The notes below the pieces were generated by a model. It was not told the DNA's origin. It saw only the letters and a program-made list of their open reading frames with translations, and did no database searches. A stretch of DNA of 64,000 nt from Rhizobium sp. Root274. GTDB lineage: Bacteria > Pseudomonadota > Alphaproteobacteria > Rhizobiales > Rhizobiaceae. Positions 45,953 to 54,433 of the stretch are shown piece by piece; position 1 is the stretch's first letter; each line of letters starts with the position of its first letter. The DNA lies in assembly GCF_001429245.1 (NCBI RefSeq), contig NZ_LMJE01000007.1:961559-1025558 (forward strand). The letters are read 5' to 3'. The position numbers and the translations under genes are program-made.

Positions 45953-46324
45953 CTATTCGTCTCCGAAACTGCGCGGCAGATGGCGCTCCACTTCCATCGC
46001 ATCATGCAGGATGCGCCCCACACCGATCCTCTCAGGCAGGACATGTCGATACAATATGAAGTGTCGCGGCCGGCGAACAATTCCGGTTGGATGGCGAGCC
46101 CGGTCGCGGCTATGCCGCAGATGGTAACTGTGAACACCGTACCCAAGTTCAGGCCGTGTAACGACGCCATGTCGCCAGTTCGAAACGGCGAGTTCTGAGA
46201 GAGCTGTAAAAATGAGAAACTCATAACGGCGCAGCGCGTCGCCGCCAAAGTCAGCATAGGTTCTAGTCAGAATATCGAGGATGTCGGCATCGGCTTCTGT
46301 CGAAAGCCTGACCTCAACCATCAT
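45953..46324 (-). CDS. ParE/RelE superfamily toxin
   Basis: The 123-residue protein has the ParE-type toxin pattern: N-terminal helix with EADADILDILTRTYADFGG, then beta strands ending HFILYRHVLPERIGVGRILH, then DAMEVERHL. ParE toxins poison DNA gyrase; RelE relatives cut mRNA, and I cannot tell which here. Its ATG overlaps the antitoxin gene by 11 bases downstream of it, the usual antitoxin-first order. Somewhat longer than typical ParE (about 95-100). Confidence 0.82.
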   Translation of the reverse strand: MMVEVRLSTEADADILDILTRTYADFGGDALRRYEFLIFTALSELAVSNWRHGVVTRPELGYGVHSYHLRHSRDRARHPTGIVRRPRHFILYRHVLPERIGVGRILHDAMEVERHLPRSFGDE

Positions 46325-46613
46325 CCCTCACCCGCTTGCCCGCGTCTTGGATAGCCTGGCGACCGATCCTCGCAATATGTTCAGCCAGCTTTTCGACCGG
46401 CACGTCGGTGAACCGCCCCTGGTCCAGATCGGCGAAGCCTAGGTCGGCGGCTTGGCGCAAAGCCTCAAGTTTGGCCGCTTCACCGGCAGCCTTCTCCTCG
46501 ACGAGCCGAAGTGCTTCGCGCAGCACATCGTCCGCATGATCAAAGCGGCCGGATTCGACCAGACTGTCGATCCGCCGGCTGATGTCGTCAGGGAGTTGAA
46601 CCGTATTGCGCAT
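46314..46613 (-). CDS. ParD-like (CopG/RHH) antitoxin
   Basis: The 99-residue protein has an N-terminal ribbon-helix-helix segment (RNTVQLPDDISRRIDSLVES, residues 2-21, and GRFDHADDVLREALRLVEEK) followed by an acidic C-terminal toxin-binding helix. ATG 46613 has AGAGGATG upstream. It should bind DNA to autoregulate the pair and neutralise the toxin encoded immediately downstream. Confidence 0.84.
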   Translation of the reverse strand: MRNTVQLPDDISRRIDSLVESGRFDHADDVLREALRLVEEKAAGEAAKLEALRQAADLGFADLDQGRFTDVPVEKLAEHIARIGRQAIQDAGKRVRDDG

Positions 46614-46656
46614 GCCACATCCTCTCACACAAGAAGGATTTCGGAAAGCGCCACCG

Positions 46657-47541
46657 TCACCCCTTGCCCGCCTCCCAACCCAACATGGCCCGCTTCCGGG
46701 TCAGACCCCAGTGATATCCGGTCAGCGCGCCGCTTTTGCCGAGCGCCCGGTGGCACGGCACCACGAACGAGATCGGGTTGCGGCCGACGGCAGCCCCTAC
46801 GGCGCGGCTGGCGGTTGGCTGGCCGATCTTCTGGGCGATGTCGGAATAGGTGACGGCCTTGCCGAGCGGGATGGCGAGCAGGCTCTCCCAGACGCGGATC
46901 TGGAAGTCCGACCCGATCAGAACGACCCGCAGAGGCTCCTCTGCCGACCAGCGTTCAGGGTGGAATACCCGTGTTGCATAGGGCGCCGTCGCCTCGACAT
47001 CCTCGACATAGTGCGCATTCGGCCAACGTTGAGCCATGTCCTCGAAGCAAACGACCTCGCCGCCCGCATCGGCAAAGGCCAGACCCGCCAGCCCCCGGTC
47101 GGTGATCATGACAAGCGCCAGGCCGAAAGGCGACGGGTGATAGCCATAGCGGATGGTGAGCCCCGCTCCGCGCGCCTTCCATTCGCCCGGGCTCATCGCC
47201 TCGTGGGTGACGAAAAGGTCGTGCAACCGTCCGGGACCGGACAAGCCGAGTTCCAGCGAGGTCTCCAGTAGCGGCAGTTCCTCGCGACCGAGCAGCCGCT
47301 TGGCATGATCGAGTGTCACCGCCTGCAGGAAAGCCTTAGGCGAAAGGCCCGCCCAGCGCGTGAACGTCTTTTGCAACTGCGTTGGCGATTGTCCCAGCCT
47401 CTCGGCAATCACCTCCAGCGACGGCTGGCTCTGATAGTCGAGCGTCAGCATCTCGATCACTTGCCGCACGGTCTCGTAATCGCAGCCATCGGGCGTGATG
47501 TCAGTGATCTGGGAAAGATCGATCGGGCGGGCAAAGGTCAT
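46657..47541 (-). CDS. HTH-fused methylated-DNA-protein-cysteine methyltransferase (Ada-like)
   Basis: The 294-residue protein has an AraC-type HTH region (about 22-125, SLEVIAERLGQSPTQLQKTF and GPGRLHDLFVTHEAMSPGEW) fused to an O6-alkylguanine-DNA alkyltransferase domain (about 130-290). The acceptor cysteine is C263 in FVVPCHRALGKSG. It repairs O6-methylguanine by suicidal alkyl transfer. The N-terminal Ada metal-binding Cys4 domain (phosphotriester sensor) is absent, so induction by the Ada mechanism is unlikely although the HTH might bind DNA. Confidence 0.9.
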   Translation of the reverse strand: MTFARPIDLSQITDITPDGCDYETVRQVIEMLTLDYQSQPSLEVIAERLGQSPTQLQKTFTRWAGLSPKAFLQAVTLDHAKRLLGREELPLLETSLELGLSGPGRLHDLFVTHEAMSPGEWKARGAGLTIRYGYHPSPFGLALVMITDRGLAGLAFADAGGEVVCFEDMAQRWPNAHYVEDVEATAPYATRVFHPERWSAEEPLRVVLIGSDFQIRVWESLLAIPLGKAVTYSDIAQKIGQPTASRAVGAAVGRNPISFVVPCHRALGKSGALTGYHWGLTRKRAMLGWEAGKG

Positions 47542-47622
47542 GGCGAAATCCTCAATGTGAAAAAGACTTCACCACGGATGCTGGCCGCTTGCCACCCGTT
47601 TCTTGCATCCTCCCGAATGGCT

Positions 47623-48117
47623 TCAGATCCGCTGCTTGGCCGTCGCCAGAGCCCCCTTGAAGGCTTTGGAAAAGCTTTCCCGATCATCCGGATTGAGGAA
47701 GGAGCCGACATCGGTGACACGCCCCTCCCCCGCCACCCGCATCGCGGTAATGCCGAATTCCTCATGCCGGTGCACAAAGAAGCGCGCCCAGAGCGTCTTG
47801 AAGCGGTGCTCGGTCATCCGCCCGGCAGGCGTGAATTTGCGTATCGACAGGCTGGTGCGCGAAACGGTCACCTCTTCGCGAGCGCGGGCCGCGCGATAAT
47901 TCAGCCAGAAGGCACCATAGAGCAGCAGAAAGTCGAGACCGAAAAACAGGCCAATCGGCCAGGCCCCCGTCGCCATGAAGAACATCGCATGCACCAGACA
48001 GACGGTGCCGGTGATCGCAAACAGCACGCGAAACCCCTGGCGGCCGAGGGAGCGGTAGGGCGTCAGCTCCGCTGCGAAAATCGGCTGATCAGCCGCCTGC
48101 TCGACATTGCCTTCCAT
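47623..48117 (-). CDS. DUF2244 domain membrane protein
   Basis: The 164-residue protein has two hydrophobic helices (about residues 31-51 and 54-73, VLFAITGTVCLVHAMFFMAT and WPIGLFFGLDFLLLYGAFWL) and the DUF2244 features ELTPYRSLGRQGF and WARFFVHRHEE. Function unknown in the family. In rhizobia this family is often near nth, as here: the two genes diverge with 25 bases between starts. Confidence 0.85.
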   Translation of the reverse strand: MEGNVEQAADQPIFAAELTPYRSLGRQGFRVLFAITGTVCLVHAMFFMATGAWPIGLFFGLDFLLLYGAFWLNYRAARAREEVTVSRTSLSIRKFTPAGRMTEHRFKTLWARFFVHRHEEFGITAMRVAGEGRVTDVGSFLNPDDRESFSKAFKGALATAKQRI

Positions 48118-48142
48118 GATCGCACCCGACTATAGATTTTGC

Positions 48143-48937
48143 ATGACCGATCCGAAGCCGAAATCCAGCACCGAAACCTGGAAAAAGTCAAATCCGGCGA
48201 CCGGTCGCAAGCCGGCGACACGCCGACGCACGGCATATTCCCGCGCCGAACTGGAAGAGATCTTCCGCCGCTTCTCGATCCAGCGGCCCGAACCCAAAGG
48301 CGAACTGGAACACGTCAACCCGTTCACGCTGGTGGTGGCCGTGGCGCTCTCGGCGCAAGCGACCGACGCCGGCGTAAATAAGGCGACACGCGCCCTCTTC
48401 AAGGTGGCCGATACGCCGGAAAAGATGCTGGCTCTAGGAGAGGAAAAAGTCCGCGACTACATCAAGACCATCGGGCTTTACCGCAACAAGGCGAAGAATG
48501 TCATCGCGCTCAGCCAGAAGCTGGTGGACGACTTCGGAAGCGTCGTGCCGCGCACCCGCGAGGAACTGGTGACGCTGCCGGGCGTCGGCCGCAAGACCGC
48601 CAATGTGGTTTTATCCATGGCCTTCGGCATCCCGACCATGGCCGTCGACACGCATATCTTCCGCATCGGCAACCGCATCAGGCTCGCACCCGGCAAGACG
48701 CCGGACGAGATCGAGGACATCCTGATGCGCATCATCCCCGAGCAATATCTCTTCCATGCCCATCACTGGCTGATCCTGCACGGCCGCTACTGTTGCAAGG
48801 CGCGTCGCCCCGAATGCGAACATTGCGTCATCGCCGACATCTGCAAGTCAGCCGAAAAGACGGTGGATGTGCCGGCTCCGCTGGTCGAGCTTCCGCCGCA
48901 GGCCATCAGCACTGCCGAGGAAACATCAGCGCTTTAA
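48143..48937 (+). CDS. nth: Endonuclease III
   Basis: The 264-residue protein is a bifunctional DNA glycosylase/AP lyase for oxidised pyrimidines. The helix-hairpin-helix LPGVGRKTANVVL carries the catalytic lysine, the catalytic aspartate lies in VDTHIFRIGNR, and the [4Fe-4S] cluster motif C-x6-C-x2-C-x5-C reads CKARRPECEHCVIADIC. The basic N-terminal tail before AELEEIFRRF is longer than in E. coli (211 aa). ATG 48143 chosen; an ATG at 48107 lies inside the divergent gene. Its 3' end overlaps the convergent CysZ-like gene by 12 bases. Confidence 0.94.
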   Translation: MTDPKPKSSTETWKKSNPATGRKPATRRRTAYSRAELEEIFRRFSIQRPEPKGELEHVNPFTLVVAVALSAQATDAGVNKATRALFKVADTPEKMLALGEEKVRDYIKTIGLYRNKAKNVIALSQKLVDDFGSVVPRTREELVTLPGVGRKTANVVLSMAFGIPTMAVDTHIFRIGNRIRLAPGKTPDEIEDILMRIIPEQYLFHAHHWLILHGRYCCKARRPECEHCVIADICKSAEKTVDVPAPLVELPPQAISTAEETSAL

Positions 48938-49639
48938 AGTCACGTCCCGTGCGGTGAGCGCCTTGTGCAAATGTACCATCAGGCCGGCGGCAAAGAGCGG
49001 CGTCAGCAGATTGAGGATCGGCACCGCCAAGAAAGCAGCGATCACCAGCCCTGCGAGGAACACCGTCGTCGAGTGCCTTGACCGCAGCAGCTTCGCCTCC
49101 TCCACCGAGCGGAAGCGCATGGCGGCGAACTCGAAGAACTCGCGTCCCAGCAGATAGCCGTTCACCAGGAAGAAGGCGAGAATGTTGATGCCGGGAATGA
49201 AGAGCAGCATCAGCGCGATCAGGTTGCCGACGATGACCACGCCGAAGAACTTGATCGACGCGAGGATCGCCTCACCCATCGGCATGGCCCGGCCCGGCGG
49301 GTCGTTCGGATAATCGCGTTTCTCGACCACTTCGGCCACGTCGTCGAGGAAAAGACCGGCGATGATCGCGGTCACCGGCGAGAGCAAAAGCGCAAGGCCA
49401 AGCGCGAGCCCGATGCTGGCAAGAATTCCAAAGACGAAGGTCAGCCACCCCGCCCAGGCTGGCAGATCGGGCACAAAGCCTTCGATGAAGGGCATGACGA
49501 AAGCGATGAAGCTCTCGCGCAAGCCGAACCACAGACCGATCAGCACGAGCACCGTGAGTCCCAGCGTCTTCCAGAACACGGAGCGCGTTTCCGGCGCAAA
49601 GAGATTGCGCGCAGAGAGCGCAGCGGCATCAAGTATCAT
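48926..49639 (-). CDS. CysZ/EI24 family membrane protein
   Basis: The 237-residue protein has four to six hydrophobic helices and the EI24/CysZ pattern (ALLLSPVTAIIAGLFLDDVA near residue 80; NGYLLGREFFEFAAMRF near 160; LLTPLFAAGLMVHLHKAL at the end). E. coli CysZ is a sulfate permease for cysteine synthesis; many alphaproteobacterial homologues are untested. ATG 49639 follows AGGAGG directly. Confidence 0.85.
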   Translation of the reverse strand: MILDAAALSARNLFAPETRSVFWKTLGLTVLVLIGLWFGLRESFIAFVMPFIEGFVPDLPAWAGWLTFVFGILASIGLALGLALLLSPVTAIIAGLFLDDVAEVVEKRDYPNDPPGRAMPMGEAILASIKFFGVVIVGNLIALMLLFIPGINILAFFLVNGYLLGREFFEFAAMRFRSVEEAKLLRSRHSTTVFLAGLVIAAFLAVPILNLLTPLFAAGLMVHLHKALTARDVTLKR

Positions 49640-49715
49640 CAGGGCCTCCTTCGACTTGAGGCCTTGATGTAGGGGCGACGCGTGCCCCCTGCAATCGGCG
49701 CGGTCGCGGTCGAAG

Positions 49716-50504
49716 TTATCCGAGCTGGTAGAGCGCCGGTCGGCGATCGGCAAAATAAGGGTTCTGCGCCTTGGCTTCGGCATAGGCTGACGTATCGACC
49801 TCCGCAACCAGCAGCGTTTCGTGCATGCCGGCGCGCGCCAATTCGTCGCCATCGGGTGCCAGGATCACCGAGCGTCCGCCATAAGACAAATCGTTCTCTT
49901 TGCCGCAGAGATCGGCATAGACGAGGAAGACACCGTTCTCAAAGGCTCGCGCCGGCACCACGGTATCGGCGATCCGCCGGCTGATGATCCCTTCCGGCAG
50001 CGCAGTCGGAACGATCACCAGTTCAGCGCCCGCCAGCGCCAGCGTGCGCACGTTTTCGGGAAATTCGACATCATAGCAGATCAGCATGCCGGCCTTGATG
50101 CCACCGATATCAAACACATGCGGCACCTCGTCTCCCGGGGCAAAGGCCGCGCGTTCGCCGTCGCCATAGAGATGGCTCTTGCGGTAGAATTCGGCCGTCC
50201 CATCCGGCCGAACCAGCACCGCGGAGTTGAACACGCGATTGCCGTCGCGTTCCGGAAAGCCGGCACAGATGGCAAGTCCGCAATCGGCCGCGATCTCGGT
50301 CAAGGCGCCGACGATGGCCCCGTCCCGCCCCTCGGCAAGCTCCTCGAAGGCTGCCCCTTGCGCGTATCCACTGGTGCAGAGTTCCGGCGTCACCAGCAGC
50401 TCCGCCCCCATCTCGGCTGCCGCCATTGCGGCCTGTGCGATTTTTCCGATATTTCCAGGCACGTCACCCGGGATCGGCTGCATTTGGTAGAGGGATATCA
50501 ACAT
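49716..50504 (-). CDS. Carbon-nitrogen hydrolase (nitrilase superfamily) amidase
   Basis: The 262-residue protein has the Glu-Lys-Cys triad of nitrilase-superfamily amidases: E41 in LVTPELCTSGY, K109 in FYRKSHLYGD, C143 in MLICYDVEFPE. It hydrolyses a C-N bond in an amide or carbamoyl compound; the substrate is not clear, but the ELCTSGY signature resembles the amine-amide hydrolase subgroup. ATG 50504 fits family length; the frame extends to 50837 without evidence. Confidence 0.88.
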   Translation of the reverse strand: MLISLYQMQPIPGDVPGNIGKIAQAAMAAAEMGAELLVTPELCTSGYAQGAAFEELAEGRDGAIVGALTEIAADCGLAICAGFPERDGNRVFNSAVLVRPDGTAEFYRKSHLYGDGERAAFAPGDEVPHVFDIGGIKAGMLICYDVEFPENVRTLALAGAELVIVPTALPEGIISRRIADTVVPARAFENGVFLVYADLCGKENDLSYGGRSVILAPDGDELARAGMHETLLVAEVDTSAYAEAKAQNPYFADRRPALYQLG

Positions 50505-50709
50505 GCTGACACCTGTTGGACAGAGGGGCTTTTGCAAGATCTGCACCCATCGATAGCCCAGACTGACGGCAACTCCAAGGCAAGCTGGGCTCCGCTTCTG
50601 CAGGGTATCATGCCGGTGGATCAAAAATCGCTTGGAACCGTTATCTTGCAGGCATCGACATTGCCTGGCCGCGTGGCCGGCAGGTGATGGGCAAGGGGAC
50701 CGGAACATC

Positions 50710-52659
50710 ATGGACAACACAAAGGCGGGCAGCCTCGAATCGCTCGGCATTGCGAACCGCGCGCCCGATCCGGCGACAAACACAAAGTTCACCGGTCGCA
50801 CGATCCTCATTCTGATCGGGGTTGCCGTCATCCTCAAGGTGGGTCAGGAGATCCTGGTACCCTTGGCGCTGGCCTTGCTGCTGACCTTCGCGCTCGCCCC
50901 CATCGTGTCCTTCCTGCGCAAACGCTCGGTCCCAAAGATCGTCGCGGTAATATTCGCCGTCGTGTCCGCATTCTCCGCCATCGCACTATTCAGTTTCATC
51001 GTTGCCACCCAGGTGACGAACCTCGCCTCCAATATCCCGACCTACCAGCGCAACATCGTCGAGAAGGTCCAGGCTCTTAGGGACGCCGGCTCTGGAAGTG
51101 GCGTCATCGAACATCTGAGCCGTGTGGCGGAACGTGTCGGCTCCGAACTGCAAATCAATGCTACCGCGGAAAGGGAGAGCCCGAATGTCCCGCCGTCGGT
51201 CGATCGTGATCCCATGCCGGTCGAAATCATCACGCGGACCAATCCGATCCGAACCCTCGGCAATCTGATCCTGCCGCTGATCAGCCCGTTTGCCACGGCC
51301 GGCCTTGTGATCGTGCTGGTGGTTTTCATGCTGCTTGAGCGCGAGGACCTGCGTGACCGTTTCATCCGGCTGGTCGGCCTCGGCGATCTGCACCGCACCA
51401 CGGCGGCGCTTCAGGATGCCGGCCGGCGCGTCGGGAAATATCTGCTGATGCAGCTTGTGGTGAACACGCTTTATGCCATCCCCATCACACTCGGCCTCTG
51501 GATCCTCGGCATCCCCAACGCCATCCTCTGGGGTCTTCTCACGCTGGTCCTTCGCTTCGTCCCCTATATCGGCCCTGTCGTGGGCATGGTTCTGCCGCTG
51601 TTCCTGGCGCTGGCCATTGCGCCCGGCTGGTCGCTGGTGCTGTGGGTGGCAGTGCTCTTCGCCACCATCGAGCTGATCAGTAACAACGTCATCGAGCCCT
51701 GGCTCTATGGCTCACACACGGGCCTGTCGCCGCTGGCGATCATCATTTCGGCGATCTTCTGGTCCTGGCTGTGGGGACCGCTCGGCCTGATGCTGTCGAC
51801 CCCACTGACGGTATGCCTGGTGGTCCTTGGCCGACACGTGCCGCAATTCGCCTTTCTCGACGTCTTGCTGGGCAATGAAGCCGTGCTTGAACCGCACGAG
51901 AAGCTTTACCAGCGCCTGCTTGCCGGCGATCCGAGCGAAGCCACCGACAATGCCGAGGAATATCTCGAGGACGAGTACCTGGCAGACTACTACGAAAAGG
52001 TCGGGCTGCCCGCCCTGCTTCTGGCAGAACTCGACCGGCAGCGAGGCGTGATGACAGACCGCCAGTTGCACATGTTCTCTGCCAATTGCCGGGCACTCGT
52101 CGACAACCTTTCCGACATTGCGGAGGAAGAGGAAAACGAGGACACCCCGAGCCTTACCTCCATGGATGAGTCGGGTGTGGACGGATCGGGGGATTTTCCA
52201 AGCGGAAAAGGTCGCTCTGTTCTATGTCTGGGCGGACGCGGCGAGATGGACGACGCCGCTGCCGCCATGCTGGGGCAAGTGCTTGAAGTCCAAGGCGCAG
52301 CCGTCAGAACCGGCAGCCATGGCGATCTCATTGCTCGGGCGACCATGCCGCCCCAGATCGAAGGCGTCGACACGGTGGTCGTCACCTTCCTCAACGGCAA
52401 TTCCAAGGCCCATGCGCGCCTGAGCGTTCGTCGGATCAAGCGCCTGAGAGCGGACCTGAGGGTCGGCATCATGATCCCGCTCGCCAACGGTCTAGACAAT
52501 CCCCGGATCGAACCCGCCGAGATCGGCGCGGATTTCGTCTGCGAGACCTTGTCTCGAACCATCGAGCAGGCCCTCACGCCAGCGCCTCCGGTGTTGCTGC
52601 AGATCCCGCCGCGCAAGGCGTCTCGCCCACGCGCGCGGCTCGTCAAGGCAGCTGTCTGA
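50710..52659 (+). CDS. AI-2E family transporter with long C-terminal cytoplasmic extension
   Basis: The 649-residue protein has an N-terminal AI-2E/UPF0118 membrane domain (about residues 30-385; TILILIGVAVILKVGQEILV, FVPYIGPVVGMVLPLFLALA, YGSHTGLSPLAIIISAIFWS), usually 350-400 residues in all. Residues about 390-649 form an unusual tail: a helical acidic part (AEEYLEDEYLADYYEKVGLP, NLSDIAEEEENEDTPS) and an alpha/beta unit (GRSVLCLGGRGEMDDAAAAM, TVVVTFLNGNSK) that looks Rossmann-like. Family members export small molecules, AI-2 or Na+; the tail may be sensory. ATG 50710 starts MDNTKAG. Confidence 0.87.
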   Translation: MDNTKAGSLESLGIANRAPDPATNTKFTGRTILILIGVAVILKVGQEILVPLALALLLTFALAPIVSFLRKRSVPKIVAVIFAVVSAFSAIALFSFIVATQVTNLASNIPTYQRNIVEKVQALRDAGSGSGVIEHLSRVAERVGSELQINATAERESPNVPPSVDRDPMPVEIITRTNPIRTLGNLILPLISPFATAGLVIVLVVFMLLEREDLRDRFIRLVGLGDLHRTTAALQDAGRRVGKYLLMQLVVNTLYAIPITLGLWILGIPNAILWGLLTLVLRFVPYIGPVVGMVLPLFLALAIAPGWSLVLWVAVLFATIELISNNVIEPWLYGSHTGLSPLAIIISAIFWSWLWGPLGLMLSTPLTVCLVVLGRHVPQFAFLDVLLGNEAVLEPHEKLYQRLLAGDPSEATDNAEEYLEDEYLADYYEKVGLPALLLAELDRQRGVMTDRQLHMFSANCRALVDNLSDIAEEEENEDTPSLTSMDESGVDGSGDFPSGKGRSVLCLGGRGEMDDAAAAMLGQVLEVQGAAVRTGSHGDLIARATMPPQIEGVDTVVVTFLNGNSKAHARLSVRRIKRLRADLRVGIMIPLANGLDNPRIEPAEIGADFVCETLSRTIEQALTPAPPVLLQIPPRKASRPRARLVKAAV

Positions 52660-52680
52660 CGACAAAGCTCGAATTTCGCA

Positions 52681-52714
52681 CAACGGAGATGATGCAATCG
52701 CCGCGTCTCCGTTG
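52681..52714 (+). terminator. Terminator of the AI-2E family gene
   Basis: Perfect 9-bp stem CAACGGAGA / TCTCCGTTG with a 16-base loop, followed by TCTTTCGG. A weak T-tract makes it a moderate candidate. Confidence 0.55.
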
Positions 52715-52777
52715 TCTTTCGGCGCAAGAACCTTATTTTGACCCCATGACATCACCTTTTTCGACGGCAATCGCCTG

Positions 52778-53260
52778 ATGGTCTGGGTCGCAGCCGCTCT
52801 GGCGCTGGTCGCTATCCTTCTCCTGCGCAACCGCCTTGTCGCCATGGGATTGGCGGTCTTGATCGCGATCGCCCTCGGCATCATCTGGTTCTTCACGGAG
52901 GAAAACTCCGAACGTGAGAGGAATGAGGCTGCCGCCATCTCGGTGCAGGCGCTAGCCGACCCAAAGACTTGCGTCGATCCCGCCCTTCCCGTCGCAGTCA
53001 CCTTTACCAACAAGGCGGACAAGGCAATTACGCGGCTCTCTTTCGACCTGATCGGCATGCCACGAGGCCAGACGACAATTGCCTATCGTGGATACCTCAG
53101 AGACGACCAGATCGTTCCGTCAGGACAGACGGTAACCCGTTGTTACGCCCTGCTCTTCCATGGCTTCGCCCATCCACGACCGGCCATCATTGATGCAACG
53201 AAGTATGATTGGAACGCTCGGATCTCCTTGCTCGAATTCGGCAACGGACCTGCCTCCTGA
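52778..53260 (+). CDS. Small membrane-anchored hypothetical protein
   Basis: I do not recognise a family for this 160-residue protein. It begins with two hydrophobic segments (VWVAAALALVAILLL, then VAMGLAVLIAIALGIIWFFT; residues 2-39) and has a soluble, beta-rich domain of about 110 residues with two cysteines (PKTCVDP and VTRCYALL) that could form a periplasmic disulfide. The reading frame and codon use look coding and nothing opposes it. It lies 64 bases downstream of the AI-2E terminator. Confidence 0.7.
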   Translation: MVWVAAALALVAILLLRNRLVAMGLAVLIAIALGIIWFFTEENSERERNEAAAISVQALADPKTCVDPALPVAVTFTNKADKAITRLSFDLIGMPRGQTTIAYRGYLRDDQIVPSGQTVTRCYALLFHGFAHPRPAIIDATKYDWNARISLLEFGNGPAS

Positions 53261-53359
53261 GCCGGTCCAGGCATCAAGCCGGGGGCTGATAGCGGCGATA
53301 TCTCAAGTCACCTTCGCGTCAGTCGCGGTAGCAATGCCAGCTCTACAGTCGAGTAAACC

Positions 53360-54049
53360 CTACCGCCCGAGCAGCCACCGCGCTGCAAACCAGCTGCCGC
53401 AGGCCCAGACCATGCCGGCCGCCCAGCCGCCAACAACATCAGTCGGGTAATGCACGCCGAGATAGATGCGGCTGAGGCCGATCAGCAGCGTCAGGAGCAC
53501 CGCAACGACGGGGAAGAAATAGCGCAGCGCCGGCTGCTCCTCGATGCGGGACAGCATGGCGCCGAGCGTCAGGTAGGTGATGGCCGACAACATCGCATGG
53601 CCGCTCGGGAAACTCATGTCGGTGACTTCGACGAGATGCTGCACCACCTCCGGCCGCGGCCTTGCGATGCCGATCTTCATGGCGCTGCTCACCCCCCAGC
53701 CGCCGAGAATGGACACGGTGACAAAAACCGCCGTGCGATACTTGCGGCGCAGCGCCAGATAGACGATGACAAGGGTCACGAGCAGCGTCAGCACGGTCAC
53801 ACCGCCGAGCGCGGTAATATCGACCATCATCTTGGTGAGCCAGGCGGGGCCGACGGGCATGCCAAGATCGGTCGTGTCGCGCAGCATCAAAAGCACGCCT
53901 TCGTCGAAGGCCCGCGTCTCGCCCTCCAGCACCTCGCCCGTCAGCTCGAACAGGAAATAGGCGACGAGCGCAGCAACCAGTGCCGTCATCCAGACCCGCC
54001 TTTCCGTCGAAGAAGCGATACGCGTGAGATGGTGCTTGATACGCTGCAT
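53360..54049 (-). CDS. PAP2 superfamily phosphatase
   Basis: The 229-residue integral membrane phosphatase shows all three PAP2 motifs: KIGIARPRP (KX6RP), SFPSGHAM (PSGH) and SRIYLGVHYPTD (SRX5HX3D), within six transmembrane helices. Substrates in this family are lipid phosphates such as undecaprenyl pyrophosphate, phosphatidic acid or lipid A phosphates. ATG 54049 is chosen for the first helix; longer frame to 54262 overlaps a repeat. Confidence 0.9.
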   Translation of the reverse strand: MQRIKHHLTRIASSTERRVWMTALVAALVAYFLFELTGEVLEGETRAFDEGVLLMLRDTTDLGMPVGPAWLTKMMVDITALGGVTVLTLLVTLVIVYLALRRKYRTAVFVTVSILGGWGVSSAMKIGIARPRPEVVQHLVEVTDMSFPSGHAMLSAITYLTLGAMLSRIEEQPALRYFFPVVAVLLTLLIGLSRIYLGVHYPTDVVGGWAAGMVWACGSWFAARWLLGR

Positions 54050-54433
54050 GGGCGAATTCCTGATCGAGACTATGTCGGCTACATCGCGTCGGAGAGCGGC
54101 GGCGTCAACCGCTGGGCAAAAGTCAAATGTGGGCGGATCGGAGTTGTTCCATGTACTTGTCGAACCTTTCTCTATGCAGGAAGGTGAAGTGCCGCGTCGG
54201 GCGAGCGCGCGGCTGTTGCCCCTCACCTTACACTCTCGGCGCAGGCGGGGAGAGGGGTGCACGTGCGTTCACCGTCTCGGCATTCGCCTCGCCTGCGGGG
54301 ACACGGTGCCAGCAGGCGGCTGAGGGGCAAAAGTTTGCCGGCGCAATCCGTCTATCCACGACATGACCAAAGCCACCTTGATCTTCGCCTCCACCCCCGC
54401 CACTCTCCGCCCACCCATCCGGAGACACGCTTC
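54050..54433. other. 384-base gene-free region holding a RIME element
   Basis: Between the divergent PAP2 and P1-peptidase genes. It contains promoter space for both genes, a RIME1-like element (54219-54327) and no credible open frame. I see no clear operator. Confidence 0.5.
54219..54327. repeat. RIME1-like Rhizobium intergenic mosaic element
   Basis: About 109 bp bounded by CCCCTCA and TGAGGGG, with GCAGGCGGGGAGAGGGG and CGCCTCGCCTGCGGGGACACG inside. More degenerate than the copies at 11715-11819 and 34470-34585, notably in the second palindrome, where TTCTCC has become GACACG. Confidence 0.65.

Noticed and set aside
45953-46613. Defence or genomic island around the toxin-antitoxin pair
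   Set aside because: Flanking genes are ordinary chromosomal genes (SorC, ogt, DUF2244, nth) with no integrase, repeats or obvious composition change.
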